Source: Nonomuraea roseoviolacea subsp. carminata (GTDB lineage: Bacteria > Actinomycetota > Actinomycetes > Streptosporangiales > Streptosporangiaceae). From it: a stretch of 64,000 nt of DNA. The notes under the pieces were generated by a model that was not told the origin of the DNA, made no database searches, and was given only the letters and a program-made list of their open reading frames with translations. The position numbers and the translations under genes are program-made. The stretch is taken from assembly GCF_024172185.1 (NCBI RefSeq), contig NZ_JAMZEC010000001.1, positions 1,178,001 to 1,242,000 on the forward strand. The letters are read 5' to 3'. Within the stretch, counting starts at the first letter, position 1. Each line of letters starts with the position of its first letter. Below, in pieces: positions 10,337 to 20,449 of this stretch.

Positions 10337-10606
10337 TTATCGCCGCAGGCCGAGCCGCTCGATGAGCGACCGGTAACGCGCGATGTCGACCTTCTGCAGG
10401 TACTTCAGCAGGCGGCGCCGGCGACCGACGAGCAGCAGCAGACCACGACGGCTGTGGTGGTCGTGCTTGTGCGTCTTCAGGTGCTCGGTCAGCTCGCTGA
10501 TGCGCTTGCTGAGCAGCGCGATCTGCACCTCGGGCGAACCGGTGTCGCCCTCGGCCGTCGCGTACTCGGTGATGATGGTCTTCTTGGCAGCGGTGTCGAG
10601 GGACAC
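10337..10606 (-). CDS. rpsO: 30S ribosomal protein S15
   Basis: 89 residues, the standard S15 length. [15 protein letters not shown] at the N-terminus, [17 protein letters not shown], and the rRNA-binding block [20 protein letters not shown] are diagnostic. GTG 10606 is chosen because the family starts exactly here and GATAGGAGAGCC precedes it; the open frame upstream is not part of the protein. S15 binds 16S rRNA early in 30S assembly. Confidence 0.97.
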   Translation of the reverse strand: MSLDTAAKKTIITEYATAEGDTGSPEVQIALLSKRISELTEHLKTHKHDHHSRRGLLLLVGRRRRLLKYLQKVDIARYRSLIERLGLRR

Positions 10607-10796
10607 GGCTCTCCTATCGAATCTACGGGCACGCCTGGCGTACAGGAAAGCGAGCAACCGTGCGTGCCTACAGTCGCCGCAGCGAAGGCCTTCAGGGCAG
10701 CGCGCTGCGGCGCCGTCACAGAGCCGACATGCAAGAGTACCACCAAGCGTGGCGTCCTCGCGTGCCCACCGTCACTCCCCGTGCGTGGCCGGGCGG

Positions 10797-11711
10797 TCAG
10801 GAGGTCAGGCGGCGGGTCTCGGCGACGTCGTCGTTGATCTGCTCGACCAGCGCCTCGATCGAGTCGAAGCGGGTGTTGCCGCGCAGCCGGGCCACGAACT
10901 CCACCGCGACGTGCACGCCGTACAGCTCCAGGTCGTCGCGGTCGAGCGCGTACGCCTCGACGGTGCGCGGCACGCCCTCGAACGTCGGGTTGGTGCCGAC
11001 CGAGATGGCGGCGGGCCAGCGCTCGCCCGCGTAGACGACCGGCAGGTTGGCGACGGGCACGCACTCCAGCCACCCCGCGTACACCCCGTCGGCCGGGATG
11101 GCGGTGTGCGCCGGGGTTTCGACATTGGCCGTGGGGAAGCCGAGCTGGCGCCCGCGCTGGTAGCCGCGCACCACCACGCCCTCGACCCGGTGCGGGCGGC
11201 CCAGCGCCGCGCCGGCGCCCTCGACGTCGCCGGCCGCCAGCCGCTCGCGGATCCCGGCGCTGGAGACCCCGGCGAGCAGCGGAACGGTCTCGACCGTGAA
11301 GTCGTGCTTGTCGCCCAGCGCGCGCAGCGCCTCGGTGTCGCCGGCCGCCCGGTGACCGAACGTGAAGTCCTCGCCCACCACGACCGTCGCCGCGCGCAGC
11401 CGGTCGGCCAGCACGGACTCGGCGAAGTCGGCGGCGCTCGTGCGCGACAGCTCCAGCGTGAAGTCCAGCACGCACACCTCGTCCACGCCCAGCGCGGTCA
11501 GCAGCTCCGCCCGGCGCCGCGGCGTGCTCAGCCGGGGCGTCCGCGAGCCGGGCACGACGACGTCGTCCGGGTGCGGCTCGAACGTGACGGCCACACAGCG
11601 GACACCCCGCTCGCGGGCGGCGGCGACGGCGCGCTCGACCACCCGCTGGTGGCCGAGGTGGACCCCGTCGAAGACGCCGATCGCGACCACGGACCTCTCC
11701 GAACCCTGCAC
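10797..11711 (-). CDS. ribF: Bifunctional riboflavin kinase/FMN adenylyltransferase
   Basis: 304 residues from GTG 11711. The N-terminal FAD-synthetase nucleotidyltransferase domain carries VAIGVFDGVHLGHQRVV, FEPHPDDVV and the conserved VVGEDFTFGHRAAGD. The C-terminal flavokinase domain starts near residue 185 with GRQLGFPTANVE. It makes FMN and FAD from riboflavin. The N-terminus is shorter than in many RibF proteins (the usual W-rich lead is missing). An ATG at 11759 with an upstream GGAGG would add 16 residues and cannot be excluded. Position near rpsO and truB is conserved in actinobacteria. Confidence 0.93.
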   Translation of the reverse strand: MQGSERSVVAIGVFDGVHLGHQRVVERAVAAARERGVRCVAVTFEPHPDDVVVPGSRTPRLSTPRRRAELLTALGVDEVCVLDFTLELSRTSAADFAESVLADRLRAATVVVGEDFTFGHRAAGDTEALRALGDKHDFTVETVPLLAGVSSAGIRERLAAGDVEGAGAALGRPHRVEGVVVRGYQRGRQLGFPTANVETPAHTAIPADGVYAGWLECVPVANLPVVYAGERWPAAISVGTNPTFEGVPRTVEAYALDRDDLELYGVHVAVEFVARLRGNTRFDSIEALVEQINDDVAETRRLTS

Positions 11712-11829
11712 ACCGGCCCCATTCGCTCGTGGCGGATCACTCCTCCCCAAGCCTGCCATGCGGCCCGGCCTCCGCTCCAATCGAGGGGGCGATCGGGAGC
11801 CGGTCGAGGGGGGTAGCATCGGTCGCACC

Positions 11830-12855
11830 ATGGCTCGATACGCGTTCCTGATCCTGCCCTCCCACAACCGCGTCTACGGCGAGAGCTCCGTCCGGCTGAC
11901 CCGGGCCGAGCTGGCCGTCTTCAGCGAACGGGCGATGGAGGGCGCGGTGACCGACATCGGCGAGACGCGCATCGGCGGCCTGCCCTACGTGACGTTCGAG
12001 ACGCCCCGGCCGCTGGAGGGCGACGACGTCGCCCTGCTGTCCAACCTCTCCTCCGTCTACGCCCTGTTCGCCGTCGAGGGCGAGCTGCTGCGCCCGCTGG
12101 ACATGCGGCCGCTCGACCGGCTGAGCAGCGACCTCGTCACGATCCTCAAGTACGCGGGCAAGACCAACGAGCACTTCACCAAGCTGCTGCTCAACGTGAC
12201 CGTGCTGGCCTCCGACTTCCCGCTCGGCGGCAAGCTGGCGGTCTTCGACCCGATGTGCGGGCGCGGCACGACGCTCAACCAGGCGCTCATGTACGGCTAC
12301 GACGCCTACGGGATCGACGTGGACGGCAAGGACGTCGAGGCGTACACCGGCTTCATCAAGACGTGGCTGCGCAACAAGCGGCTCAAGCACACGGCCGAGA
12401 CCGTGCCGGTGCGCCGCGAGCGGGCGCTGGTCGGGCGGCGGCTCAACGTCGAGTTCGCGCTGTCGAAGGAGGCGTACAAGGCGGGCGAGACGCAGCGTCT
12501 CTCCGTGGTCAACGCCGACACCCTGCGCGGGCGGGAGTTCTTCAAGCCCCGCTCGTTCGACGTGATCGTCACCGACGCCCCGTACGGCGTGCAGCACGGC
12601 AGCCACGGCGGCCGGGCCGGCAAGGGGCTGTCGCGCAGCCCGCTGGAGCTGATCGCCAAGGCGGTGCCGGTGTGGGCGGAGCTGCTGCGCCCCGGCGGGG
12701 CGCTGGGCGTCTCGTGGAACACCTACGGCGGCGGCCGGGACGAGCTGGCCGCGATCCTCGCCTCGGCGGGGCTGGAGGTGGCCGGCCTGCCCGACTTCGA
12801 GCACTGGGTCGACCAGGCCATCGTGCGCGACCTCGTGGTGGCCCGCAAGCCCTGA
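11830..12855 (+). CDS. TRM11-like SAM-dependent nucleic acid methyltransferase
   Basis: 341 residues. The N-terminal half is a THUMP-like, weakly conserved region. The C-terminal half is a Rossmann methyltransferase with the SAM motif FDPMCGRGTTLNQAL (about 140-155) and the catalytic-loop motif VTDAPYGVQHGS, a D-x-P-Y variant of the N/D-P-P-Y motif used by amino-N methyltransferases. This resembles TRM11/UPF0020 proteins that modify tRNA guanines; an RNA substrate is inferred from the family. It is encoded against the direction of the surrounding translation genes and converges on truB. Confidence 0.8.
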   Translation: MARYAFLILPSHNRVYGESSVRLTRAELAVFSERAMEGAVTDIGETRIGGLPYVTFETPRPLEGDDVALLSNLSSVYALFAVEGELLRPLDMRPLDRLSSDLVTILKYAGKTNEHFTKLLLNVTVLASDFPLGGKLAVFDPMCGRGTTLNQALMYGYDAYGIDVDGKDVEAYTGFIKTWLRNKRLKHTAETVPVRRERALVGRRLNVEFALSKEAYKAGETQRLSVVNADTLRGREFFKPRSFDVIVTDAPYGVQHGSHGGRAGKGLSRSPLELIAKAVPVWAELLRPGGALGVSWNTYGGGRDELAAILASAGLEVAGLPDFEHWVDQAIVRDLVVARKP

Positions 12856-12866
12856 CACGGCCTGCC

Positions 12867-12884
12867 GAAGCCCCCAGGGGCTTC
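12867..12884. terminator. Bidirectional terminator between the methyltransferase gene and truB
   Basis: GAAGCCCC-CA-GGGGCTTC, an 8-bp perfect inverted repeat in the 30-nt gap between two convergent genes. Confidence 0.75.
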
Positions 12885-12885
12885 C

Positions 12886-13758
12886 CTAGGACGCGAAGAC
12901 CGCCAGCGGGCGGGCCGTGCGGCCCTGCTCCTCCACCAGCGCCAGCAGCTCGCCGTCCGGGCCGAACACGCCGATCGGCCCCGCGCCGAGCCCGGCCGCG
13001 GGCAGCCGCCCGCCGTGCCGCACCAGGGTGGCCTGCTCGGCCGTCACGTCGCGCCGGGGGAAGGCCGCCGCCACCGCCTCGCCGATGGGCAGCACGACGC
13101 ACTCCTCCGCCAGCTCGTCCAGGGTGCGCGCCATCGACAGGTCGTACGGGCCCACCCGGGTGCGGCGCAGCCGCGTCAGGTGGCCGCCGACGCCCAGCCC
13201 GGCCCCCAGGTCACGGGCCAGGGCCCGGATGTAGGTGCCGCTGGAGCAGGTGACGACGGCGTCCACGTCCACCACGTCGTCGTGGACGCGGATGTCGAGC
13301 ACCTCGAAGCCGTACACGGTGACCGGGCGGGCGGCCAGCTCCACCTCCTCGCCGGCGCGGGCCCGCTTGTAGGCGCGCCGCCCGTCCACCTTGATCGCGC
13401 TGACCTGCGGCGGGATCTGCATGATCTCGCCGGTGAGCGCGGCGACGCCCTTGTGGACCTCGGCCGGGGCGACCCCGGCGGCCGAGGCCGTGGCGGTCAC
13501 CTCGCCCTCGGCGTCGTCGGTGTTGGTCGAGACGCCGAGCCGCATGGTCGCCGTGTAGACCTTCTCGGTCAGCGCCAGATGGCCGAGCAGGCGGGTGGCC
13601 TTCTCCACGCCCACCACCAGCACGCCCGTCGCCATGGGGTCGAGCGTGCCCGCGTGGCCGACCCGGCGCGTGCCCGCCAGGCGGCGCATGCGGGCGACGA
13701 CGTCGTGCGACGTCCAGTCGGCGGGCTTGTCGACGATGATCAGGCCACTGTCGGCCAT
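12886..13758 (-). CDS. truB: tRNA pseudouridine(55) synthase
   Basis: 290 residues. The catalytic motif GHAGTLDPMATGVL contains the nucleophilic aspartate at residue 40. IPPQVSAIKVDGRRAY and SSGTYIRALARDLG are also TruB signatures. A C-terminal PUA-like domain follows from about residue 215. It makes pseudouridine at tRNA position 55. The nrnA stop and truB start are directly adjacent (TGA-ATG), implying co-translation in an ylxP-rbfA-nrnA-truB unit. Confidence 0.96.
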   Translation of the reverse strand: MADSGLIIVDKPADWTSHDVVARMRRLAGTRRVGHAGTLDPMATGVLVVGVEKATRLLGHLALTEKVYTATMRLGVSTNTDDAEGEVTATASAAGVAPAEVHKGVAALTGEIMQIPPQVSAIKVDGRRAYKRARAGEEVELAARPVTVYGFEVLDIRVHDDVVDVDAVVTCSSGTYIRALARDLGAGLGVGGHLTRLRRTRVGPYDLSMARTLDELAEECVVLPIGEAVAAAFPRRDVTAEQATLVRHGGRLPAAGLGAGPIGVFGPDGELLALVEEQGRTARPLAVFAS

Positions 13759-15018
13759 TCAGACCTTCCTCAGCAGTTCGCGGAACCTCGCCATGGTCTC
13801 CTCGACACCGTCGTGCGAGGTGAAGCCGGCGGCGTTGTGGTGGCCGCCGCCGCCCATCGCCGTGCACACCGCCCCGACGTCGACGGCGCCCTTCGAGCGG
13901 GTGGACACCTGCCAGGCGCCCTCGTCGTCCTCCTTGCAGACGACCGCGACCTCCGCCTCGTCGGCGCGGCGCACGATGTCGATGACGCCTTCCAGCTCGC
14001 TGTACGGCAGGCCGTACGCCGCCCGGTCCACGCGGGTCACGTACGTCCAGACCAGGCCGTCCTCCAGCGTCACCCGGTCGAGGGCGGCGGCGAGCACCTT
14101 GAGATAGCCGAACGGTGACCGGTCCCACAGCTCGCGGGCGATCTCGTCGGTACGCAGCCCGGTGGCCACCAGGCGGGCGGCCATCTCGTGGGCGGCCGGC
14201 GAGGTCGAGGAGTGGCGGAAGGAGCCGGTGTCGGTCACCAGCCCCGCGTACAGGCAGGTGGCGATGTCACGGTCCAGGGCGCCGCCGAGGCGGTAGATGA
14301 GCTGCTCGGCGATCATGGCCGTGGCCGCGGCCCTGGGGGCGATGAGGCCGAGCGTGCCGAACCCCTGGCAGGAGGGGTGGTGGTCGACCACGATGAGCTC
14401 GCGGGCGGCGGCGGCGTTCGCGCCGAGCAGGCCGAGCCGGCTCGCCGACGCCGAGTCGAAGGTGATCATCAGCTCGGGGGCGGCCGGGTAGTCCTCGGGC
14501 GGGCTCAGCATCTCCTGCCCCGGCAGGAACCCGAGCAGGCGCGGCACCTGGAACGTGCGGTCGCCGAACGAGGCGACGACCCGCTTGCCGAGCGAGCGCA
14601 GCACGAAGGCGGTGGCCAGCATCGAGCCGAGCGCGTCGCCGTCGGGCGAGACGTGGCAGGCCAGCGCGACCTCGTCCGCGCGGGCGATCAGCTCGACCGC
14701 GCGTCGCCAGGCCGCCTCGGGGATGCCCTCACCCACGGGGTCTCCTGCCGGCGGATGTCCGTCCGGCGAGTCTCCACCACTCGCCGCACCGTCACCCGCC
14801 ACCGCTCGGCCACCCGCCACGCCGTCATCCTCCACGCCGTCACCCTCCACGACGTCGCCTTCCACGACGTCGCCCGAAGCGGTGCCGGCTGCCGGAGGAG
14901 ACGACGCGGCGGAAGGCCCTCCGAGGCCGGAAGTCCCTCCCTGATCGGGAGGCTCCGTGCGGACCGGAGCCTCCGCGCGTCCGGAAGGCTCCGTGCGGGT
15001 GTGCGCGTCGGGCCTCAC
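13759..15018 (-). CDS. nrnA: DHH/DHHA1 phosphoesterase, NrnA-like (nanoRNase/pAp phosphatase)
   Basis: 419 residues. The catalytic core starts near residue 105, with the DHH-family metal ligands in [11 protein letters not shown], the DHH motif in VVDHHPSC, and a C-terminal [11 protein letters not shown] (DHHA1). NrnA hydrolyses short oligoribonucleotides and 3'-phosphoadenosine 5'-phosphate. Unusual: about 100 residues of acidic, Pro/Gly-rich, repeat-containing sequence ([17 protein letters not shown]) precede the core. The GTG start overlaps the rbfA stop (GTGA), which supports the long form, although a downstream start would still give a full enzyme. Confidence 0.88.
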   Translation of the reverse strand: MRPDAHTRTEPSGRAEAPVRTEPPDQGGTSGLGGPSAASSPPAAGTASGDVVEGDVVEGDGVEDDGVAGGRAVAGDGAASGGDSPDGHPPAGDPVGEGIPEAAWRRAVELIARADEVALACHVSPDGDALGSMLATAFVLRSLGKRVVASFGDRTFQVPRLLGFLPGQEMLSPPEDYPAAPELMITFDSASASRLGLLGANAAAARELIVVDHHPSCQGFGTLGLIAPRAAATAMIAEQLIYRLGGALDRDIATCLYAGLVTDTGSFRHSSTSPAAHEMAARLVATGLRTDEIARELWDRSPFGYLKVLAAALDRVTLEDGLVWTYVTRVDRAAYGLPYSELEGVIDIVRRADEAEVAVVCKEDDEGAWQVSTRSKGAVDVGAVCTAMGGGGHHNAAGFTSHDGVEETMARFRELLRKV

Positions 15019-15470
15019 GGCGCCGGGTGTCCCGCCTGGTCGTCCTCCTCCTCGTCGGCCTTCTTGTAGGGGTCGGCCTCACCCGCGTAGGAGGCTCCCT
15101 CGGCCCTGCGCGCCACCTCGGCGTCCTTCGCCCGGGCCGCGTTGATGAGGGTGTCGAGCTGCCGCGCGCTGTCGGGCAGCGGGTCGTGCTTGAACGTCAG
15201 CGTCGGGGTGAAGCGCACGCCCGTCTGCCGGCCGACCTCGGACCGGATGATGCCCTTGGCGCTCTCCAGGGCCGCGGCGCTGTCGGCGCGCTCGGCGTCG
15301 GAGCCGAACACCGTGTAGAAGACCGTGGCCTCGCGCAGGTCGGCCGTGATGCGCGTGTCGGTCACGGTGACGAAGCCGAGGCGCGGGTCCTTGATCCGCC
15401 GCTCCAGCATCTCGGCGACGATCTGCTGGATGCGGTCGGCGAGCTTGCGCGCTCGCGCTGCGTCCACCAT
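15015..15470 (-). CDS. rbfA: 30S ribosome-binding factor A
   Basis: 151 residues with a KH-like fold. [40 protein letters not shown] and the C-terminal [17 protein letters not shown] are diagnostic of RbfA, which matures the 5' end of 16S rRNA and helps 30S assembly. The ATG is preceded by GGGGAGCGAAC. The acidic tail is normal for actinobacteria. Confidence 0.95.
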   Translation of the reverse strand: MVDAARARKLADRIQQIVAEMLERRIKDPRLGFVTVTDTRITADLREATVFYTVFGSDAERADSAAALESAKGIIRSEVGRQTGVRFTPTLTFKHDPLPDSARQLDTLINAARAKDAEVARRAEGASYAGEADPYKKADEEEDDQAGHPAP

Positions 15471-15510
15471 GTTCGCTCCCCCTCACACACGACGTCCGTC
15501 GTGCAGTCGT

Positions 15511-15807
15511 TCAGTCTTCGTCGTTGTAGAGCCGCTGCCTGGCCGACAACAGCTCGATCTCAGGCCGGAACGCCACCAGCCGCTCGCAGGCGTCCATCAC
15601 CTCTTTGCAGTTGCCCGCCGAGGCGGAGACCACCGCGATGCCGACCTCCGCCCGCCGGTGCAGGTCGAGATGGCCGGTCTCGGCTACGGCCACGGCGGGG
15701 AAGCGTCGTTGCACCTCGGCGACCAGGGGACGCACGACGGAGCGCTTCTGCTTCAGCGAGTGGACGTCGCCGAGCAGGATGTCCAGGGTAAGAGCACCCA
15801 CATACAT
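15511..15807 (-). CDS. ylxP: DUF503 protein (YlxP-like)
   Basis: 98 residues. MYVGALTLDILLGDVHSLKQ and KRSVVRPLVAEVQRRFPAVAVAE match the DUF503 family regularly found between infB and rbfA; the biochemical role is not established, probably ribosome-related. ATG 15807 is chosen because the family starts with MYVG-type sequence; the frame is open further upstream but without conservation. Confidence 0.9.
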   Translation of the reverse strand: MYVGALTLDILLGDVHSLKQKRSVVRPLVAEVQRRFPAVAVAETGHLDLHRRAEVGIAVVSASAGNCKEVMDACERLVAFRPEIELLSARQRLYNDED

Positions 15808-15838
15808 CGTTGGCCACCGCTTGTGCTGGTGAGTGAGG

Positions 15839-15882
15839 CGCACGCCGGGCCTGCTGCGGTGGGGACCAGGCCCGGGCGTGCG
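15839..15882 (-). terminator. Second terminator-like hairpin after infB
   Basis: CGCACGCC-GGGCCTG pairs with CAGGCCCGGGCGTGCG around a 13-base loop, about 45 nt after the infB stop. Together with 15886-15914 it ends the rimP-infB transcript or separates it from ylxP. Confidence 0.6.
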
Positions 15883-15885
15883 AGA

Positions 15886-15914
15886 GGCGCCCGGCGGATG
15901 GTCCGCCGAGCGCC
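15886..15914 (-). terminator. First terminator hairpin after infB
   Basis: GGCGC-C-CGGCGGA pairs with TCCGCCG-A-GCGCC around a TGG loop: 12 bp with one mismatch, 11 nt after the infB stop. Confidence 0.65.
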
Positions 15915-15925
15915 CGGCCGCGTGC

Positions 15926-18900
15926 TTACGCGCGCGGCTTCTCCCGCATCTCGAACGTCTCGATGACGTCGTCGATCCTGATGTCGTTGTAGCCGACACC
16001 GATACCGCACTCGAAGCCCTCGCGGACCTCGGTCGCGTCGTCCTTGAAGCGACGCAGCGACGAGACGGTGAGGTTGTCCGCCACGACGACGCCGTCGCGG
16101 ATGATCCTGGCCTTGCTGTTGCGGACGATCACACCCGAGCGGACCAGCGAACCGGCGACGTTGCCGATCCTCGGCACCTTGAAGACCTCGCGGACCTCCG
16201 CCGTGCCCATCTGGACCTCTTCGAACTCGGGCTTGAGCATGCCCTTGAGCGCCGCCTCGATCTCCTCGATCGCCTGGTAGATGACCGAGTAGTAGCGGAT
16301 GTCGACGCCCTCGCGCTCGGCCAGGTCACGGGCCCGGGGCTCGGGCCGGACGTTGAAGCCGATGATGACCGCGTTGTCGTCGGCGACGGCCAGGTTGACG
16401 TCGTACTCGGTGATCGCACCGACGGCGCGGTGCAGGACACGGAGCCTGACCTCGTCGCCGACGTCGATCTTGAGCAGGGCGTCCTCCAGGGCCTCCACCG
16501 AACCGGAGACGTCACCCTTGATGATGAGCTTGAGCTCGTCGACGCGGCCCTTCTCGAGGTCGCTGAACAGCTCCTCGAGGGTGCGGCGACGGCTCGACTT
16601 CGCCATGTCGGCGCTGCGCTTGCGCGCCGCGCGCTGCTGGGCGATCTGCCGGGCCATCCGGTCGTCGGTGACGACGATGAAGTTGTCACCGGCGCTCGGC
16701 ACGGCCGTCAGACCCATCACCAGGACCGGACGCGACGGCGTGGCCTCCTCGACCGCGTCGCCGTTGTCGTCGAGCATCGCCCGGACGCGGCCGAAGGCCT
16801 CGCCACAGACGATCGAGTCGCCGACGCGCAGCGTGCCGCGCTGGACCAGGACGGTCGCGACAGGGCCGCGGCCCTTGTCGAGGTGCGCCTCGATCGCGAT
16901 GCCCTGGGCGTCCATCGTCGGGTTGGCCCGCAGGTCGAGCTCGGCGTCCGCGGTCAGCAGGATCGCCTCGAGGAGGTTGTCGATGCCCGTGCCGTTCTTC
17001 GCCGAGATGTCGACGAACAGCGTCGAGCCGCCGTACTCCTCGGCCACCAGGCCGTACTCGGTGAGCTGGGCCCTGACCTTGTTGGGGTCGGCGCCCTCCT
17101 TGTCGACCTTGTTGACCGCGACCACGATCGGCACGTCGGCCGCCTGGGCGTGGTTGAGCGCCTCGATCGTCTGCGGCTTCACGCCGTCGTCGGCCGCGAC
17201 CACCAGCACCGCGATGTCCGTGGACTTCGCGCCTCGGGCACGCATGGCGGTGAACGCCTCGTGACCCGGGGTGTCGATGAAGGTGACCTTGCGCTCTTCG
17301 CCCTCGTGCTCGGTGGCGACCTGGTAGGCGCCGATGTGCTGGGTGATGCCACCCGCCTCGCGCGCCACCACGTTGGTCTTGCGGATGGCGTCGAGCAGCT
17401 TCGTCTTACCGTGGTCGACGTGACCCATGACGGTCACGACCGGCGGACGCGCGGCCAGGTCGGCCTCGTCGCCCTCGTCCTCGCCGAACTCGATGTCGAA
17501 GGCCTCGAGAAGCTCGCGGTCCTCCTCCTCCGGGCTGACGACCTGGATGTTGTAGTCCAGCTCGGTGCCGAGGATCTGCAGCGTGTCCTCGCTGACCGAC
17601 TGGGTCGCCGTCACCATCTCGCCGAGGTGCAGCATGATCTGCACCAGCGAGGCGGGGTTGGCGCCGATGCGGTCGGCGAAGTCGGCCAGCGAAGCGCCGC
17701 GGGGCAGCCGGATGGTCGCGCCGTTGCCGCGCGCGACCTGCACGCCGCCGATCGACGGCGCCGACATGTTGTCGAACTCCTGGCGCCTCTGACGCTTGGA
17801 CTTGCGGCCACGCGCCGGACGGCCACCGGGACGACCGAAGGCACCGGCCGTGCCGCCACCGCGACCGCGGCCACCGCCACCGGGACGACCGGCGAAACCG
17901 CCGCCGCCACCGCCGGGACCGCCCGTGGTCGTGCCGGGACGGCCACCGCCGCCACCGGGACGGCCGGCGAAACCGCCGCCGCCACCAGGACGACCGCCAC
18001 CGCCACCGGGACGGCCGCCGCCGCCGCCACCCGGACGGCCACCGGGGCCGCCGCCGGGGCGACCGGCGCCGCCGCCACCGGGACCGGCGGGCCGGCCCTG
18101 CGGCATCATCATCGGGTTGGGACGCGGACCGCCGGGACGCGGACCACCGGCACCGGGGCCCGGACGCGGACCGGCGGCGCCGGGCGGACCCGGACGCGGG
18201 CCCGGAGTCGGCCTGCCCTCGCCACGGCCCTGCGGCGGACGCGGCATCGCGCCGTCACGCGGCGGACCGTCACGACGCTCACGCTGACCGGGGCCGCCGC
18301 CGTCACGCGGGCCGCCCGGACGCGGCGGACGGGCCTGGCCCATGCCGCTGGCGTTGGACGAGAACGGGTTGTTGCCCGGACGGGGACCACGCGGGCCCGG
18401 CTTGGGACCGGGACCGGGACGCGGACCGCCACCAGAGGAGCCGGCCGGAGCGCCGGGACGCGGGGCGCCGGGGCGCGGGGCGCCGGGAGCACCGCCGCCG
18501 GAGGCGCCGGGACGCGGCGCGGGACCCGGCTTCGGGCCGGGACGGGCCGCGGGGCCCGGACGCGGGCCCGGGGTCGGGCTCGTGCCCGCCTCGAAGTGCG
18601 CCTGCGGGGCACCGGACGTCTCGCCGCGCGCCGCCTCGGGCTGCTGCGGCTGCTGCTGGTGAGGCATGGGAACCGGCGGGCGAGGCGTGCCGCCCGCGGG
18701 GCCCGGACGCGGACCCGGCCTGGGGCCAGGACCCGGACGCGGGGCCGTGGGGGCCGGCGCCTCGGCGGCGCCGTTGCCGGCCTGGCTCTCGGCCGGCCGG
18801 GGAGCAGCCCTGGGAGGCTGCGGCTTGGACGACGAACCGCCGCCCCTGGAGGACCCACCCTTGGATGCGCCCAAAGCTTCGGTGAGCCGCCGGACCACCG

Positions 18901-19021
18901 GCGCCTCGATGGTGGAGGACGCCGAACGGACGAACTCCCCCATCTCCTGGAGCTTGGCCATGACGACCTTGCTCTCGACTCCGAACTCCTTAGCGAGCTC
19001 GTATACCCGGACCTTCGCCAC
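15926..19021 (-). CDS. infB: Translation initiation factor IF-2, long N-terminal form
   Basis: 1031 residues. After a short helical IF2 N-terminal domain ([18 protein letters not shown]), residues about 60-405 are a Pro/Gly/Arg-rich tract with many PGPRPG and GGRPGG repeats. The conserved GTPase core then begins, with G1 [13 protein letters not shown]3 DTPGHEAF and G4 NKVDK, followed by the domain that binds fMet-tRNA. GTG 19021 follows AAGGGAGTGCA. IF-2 places initiator tRNA on the 30S subunit. It is downstream of ylxR-nusA-rimP in the conserved nusA operon; 113 nt separate it from the ylxR stop. Confidence 0.97.
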   Translation of the reverse strand: MAKVRVYELAKEFGVESKVVMAKLQEMGEFVRSASSTIEAPVVRRLTEALGASKGGSSRGGGSSSKPQPPRAAPRPAESQAGNGAAEAPAPTAPRPGPGPRPGPRPGPAGGTPRPPVPMPHQQQPQQPEAARGETSGAPQAHFEAGTSPTPGPRPGPAARPGPKPGPAPRPGASGGGAPGAPRPGAPRPGAPAGSSGGGPRPGPGPKPGPRGPRPGNNPFSSNASGMGQARPPRPGGPRDGGGPGQRERRDGPPRDGAMPRPPQGRGEGRPTPGPRPGPPGAAGPRPGPGAGGPRPGGPRPNPMMMPQGRPAGPGGGGAGRPGGGPGGRPGGGGGGRPGGGGGRPGGGGGFAGRPGGGGGRPGTTTGGPGGGGGGFAGRPGGGGRGRGGGTAGAFGRPGGRPARGRKSKRQRRQEFDNMSAPSIGGVQVARGNGATIRLPRGASLADFADRIGANPASLVQIMLHLGEMVTATQSVSEDTLQILGTELDYNIQVVSPEEEDRELLEAFDIEFGEDEGDEADLAARPPVVTVMGHVDHGKTKLLDAIRKTNVVAREAGGITQHIGAYQVATEHEGEERKVTFIDTPGHEAFTAMRARGAKSTDIAVLVVAADDGVKPQTIEALNHAQAADVPIVVAVNKVDKEGADPNKVRAQLTEYGLVAEEYGGSTLFVDISAKNGTGIDNLLEAILLTADAELDLRANPTMDAQGIAIEAHLDKGRGPVATVLVQRGTLRVGDSIVCGEAFGRVRAMLDDNGDAVEEATPSRPVLVMGLTAVPSAGDNFIVVTDDRMARQIAQQRAARKRSADMAKSSRRRTLEELFSDLEKGRVDELKLIIKGDVSGSVEALEDALLKIDVGDEVRLRVLHRAVGAITEYDVNLAVADDNAVIIGFNVRPEPRARDLAEREGVDIRYYSVIYQAIEEIEAALKGMLKPEFEEVQMGTAEVREVFKVPRIGNVAGSLVRSGVIVRNSKARIIRDGVVVADNLTVSSLRRFKDDATEVREGFECGIGVGYNDIRIDDVIETFEMREKPRA

Positions 19022-19134
19022 TGCACTCCCTTACTCGGCCCGGGAGGCTGGCTGTGCCGTCCGGACCGTCGCTACCTTGACGTCTTCATCGCCGCGTGCT
19101 CATCAGGCGCTCATAGCAATCTGACTCCGCCCCA

Positions 19135-19449
19135 TCAACTCGGCGTCCTACATGACATGTCGTGGTCCTCCCTGTCCAGGTGCGCTCGCACGCGCGAGAC
19201 GTCAAGCGGCCCCGGCACGCGAAACGCGCGCGGAAACGCTCGGCGACGCTCGGCGAGCTCGAGACAACTCATGGCCGGGTGCAGTGAAGCCCCCCGGCCA
19301 GGAAGCCGTCCTCGCAGGTCGGGGACCACATGATCCTCGACCCGCACCAAGCGGAGCAGCTCGGACTTGGCCGTGCGAACCCTGCAACCCACACAGGTGC
19401 GCTGCGGACCCGCCTGGCCACCATATTCCAGCTTACCGTGTCGACGCAT
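19135..19449 (-). CDS. ylxR: YlxR (DUF448) RNA-binding protein
   Basis: 104 residues. [21 protein letters not shown] and [12 protein letters not shown] are the YlxR signature; the family binds RNA, and links to transcription or RNase P control have been proposed. The ATG at 19449 lies inside the 3' end of nusA (17-nt overlap), indicating coupling. The C-terminus after about residue 90 is unconserved. Confidence 0.93.
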   Translation of the reverse strand: MRRHGKLEYGGQAGPQRTCVGCRVRTAKSELLRLVRVEDHVVPDLRGRLPGRGASLHPAMSCLELAERRRAFPRAFRVPGPLDVSRVRAHLDREDHDMSCRTPS

Positions 19450-20437
19450 CTACGGAACCGGCGGCATCCTCGGCCTGGGTGTCAGGACGGATGTCAATCC
19501 GCCATCCCGTGAGCCTCGCGGCAAGCCGGGCGTTCTGCCCTTCCTTGCCGATCGCCAGCGAAAGCTGGTAGTCAGGCACGGTCACCCGGGCCACCCGCCC
19601 GTCGAGATCGAGGACCTCGACGTGAGAAACACGCGCGGGCGACAGGGCATTCCCGACGAACTCCCCGGGATCTTCCGACCAGTCGATGATGTCGATCTTC
19701 TCGCCGTGCAGCTCGGTCATCACGTTGCGCACCCGCGACCCCATGGGGCCGATGCAGGCGCCCTTGGCGTTGACGCCGGGCTTGCGCGACCTGACGGCGA
19801 TCTTGGTGCGGTGCCCGGCCTCGCGGGCGACCGCGGCGATCTCCACGGTGCCGTCGGCGATCTCCGGCACCTCCAGCGCGAACAACTTCTTCACCAGGCC
19901 CGGATGCGTGCGCGACAGCGTGACCGAGGGGCCCTTGTGGCCCTTCTTCACCTGCACCACGTAGGCGCGGATGCGCTCGCCGTGCACGTAGTCCTCGCCG
20001 GGCACCTGCTCGTTGTGCGGCAGCACGGCCTCGATCTTGCCGAGGTCGACCAGCACCACGCGCGGGTCCTTGCCCTGCTGGATCACACCCGAGACCAGCT
20101 CGCCCTCGCGGCTGGCGAACTCGCCGAAGTTGATCTCGTCCTCGGCGTCGCGCAGCTGCTGCAGGATGACCTGCTTGGCGGTCGTCGCCGCGATCCGGCT
20201 GAAGTTGCCCGGAGTGTCGTCGAACTCCCGGACGACCTCGCCGTCCTCGTCCAGCTCGGCCGCCCAGATCGTGACGTGCCCGCTCGTGCGGTCGAGCTCG
20301 GCGCGCGCCTTGGGCGCCGCGCCCTCCGTGCGGAAGTAGGCGATCAGCAGCGCGTCCTCGATGGCCTTGACGACCAGGTCGAAGGAGATGTCCTTCTCCC
20401 TCTCCAGGCTGCGCAGGACGCTCATGTCGATGTCCAC
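19433..20437 (-). CDS. nusA: Transcription termination/antitermination factor NusA
   Basis: 334 residues, the short actinobacterial form: N-terminal domain ([24 protein letters not shown]), S1 domain ([11 protein letters not shown]), then KH1/KH2 ([25 protein letters not shown] and [20 protein letters not shown], each shown in part). It binds RNA polymerase and nascent RNA. The start is GTG 20437 with GGGGGGAG upstream; an ATG four codons in is an alternative. rimP lies 12 nt upstream. Confidence 0.96.
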   Translation of the reverse strand: MDIDMSVLRSLEREKDISFDLVVKAIEDALLIAYFRTEGAAPKARAELDRTSGHVTIWAAELDEDGEVVREFDDTPGNFSRIAATTAKQVILQQLRDAEDEINFGEFASREGELVSGVIQQGKDPRVVLVDLGKIEAVLPHNEQVPGEDYVHGERIRAYVVQVKKGHKGPSVTLSRTHPGLVKKLFALEVPEIADGTVEIAAVAREAGHRTKIAVRSRKPGVNAKGACIGPMGSRVRNVMTELHGEKIDIIDWSEDPGEFVGNALSPARVSHVEVLDLDGRVARVTVPDYQLSLAIGKEGQNARLAARLTGWRIDIRPDTQAEDAAGSVDASTR

Positions 20438-20449
20438 GAGGCTCCCCCC

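Noticed and set aside
15833..19333. A plus-strand open frame of more than 1100 codons opposite infB
   Set aside because: It is the antisense shadow of the infB coding strand, Arg/Thr/Ala-rich and without any domain; infB is certain.
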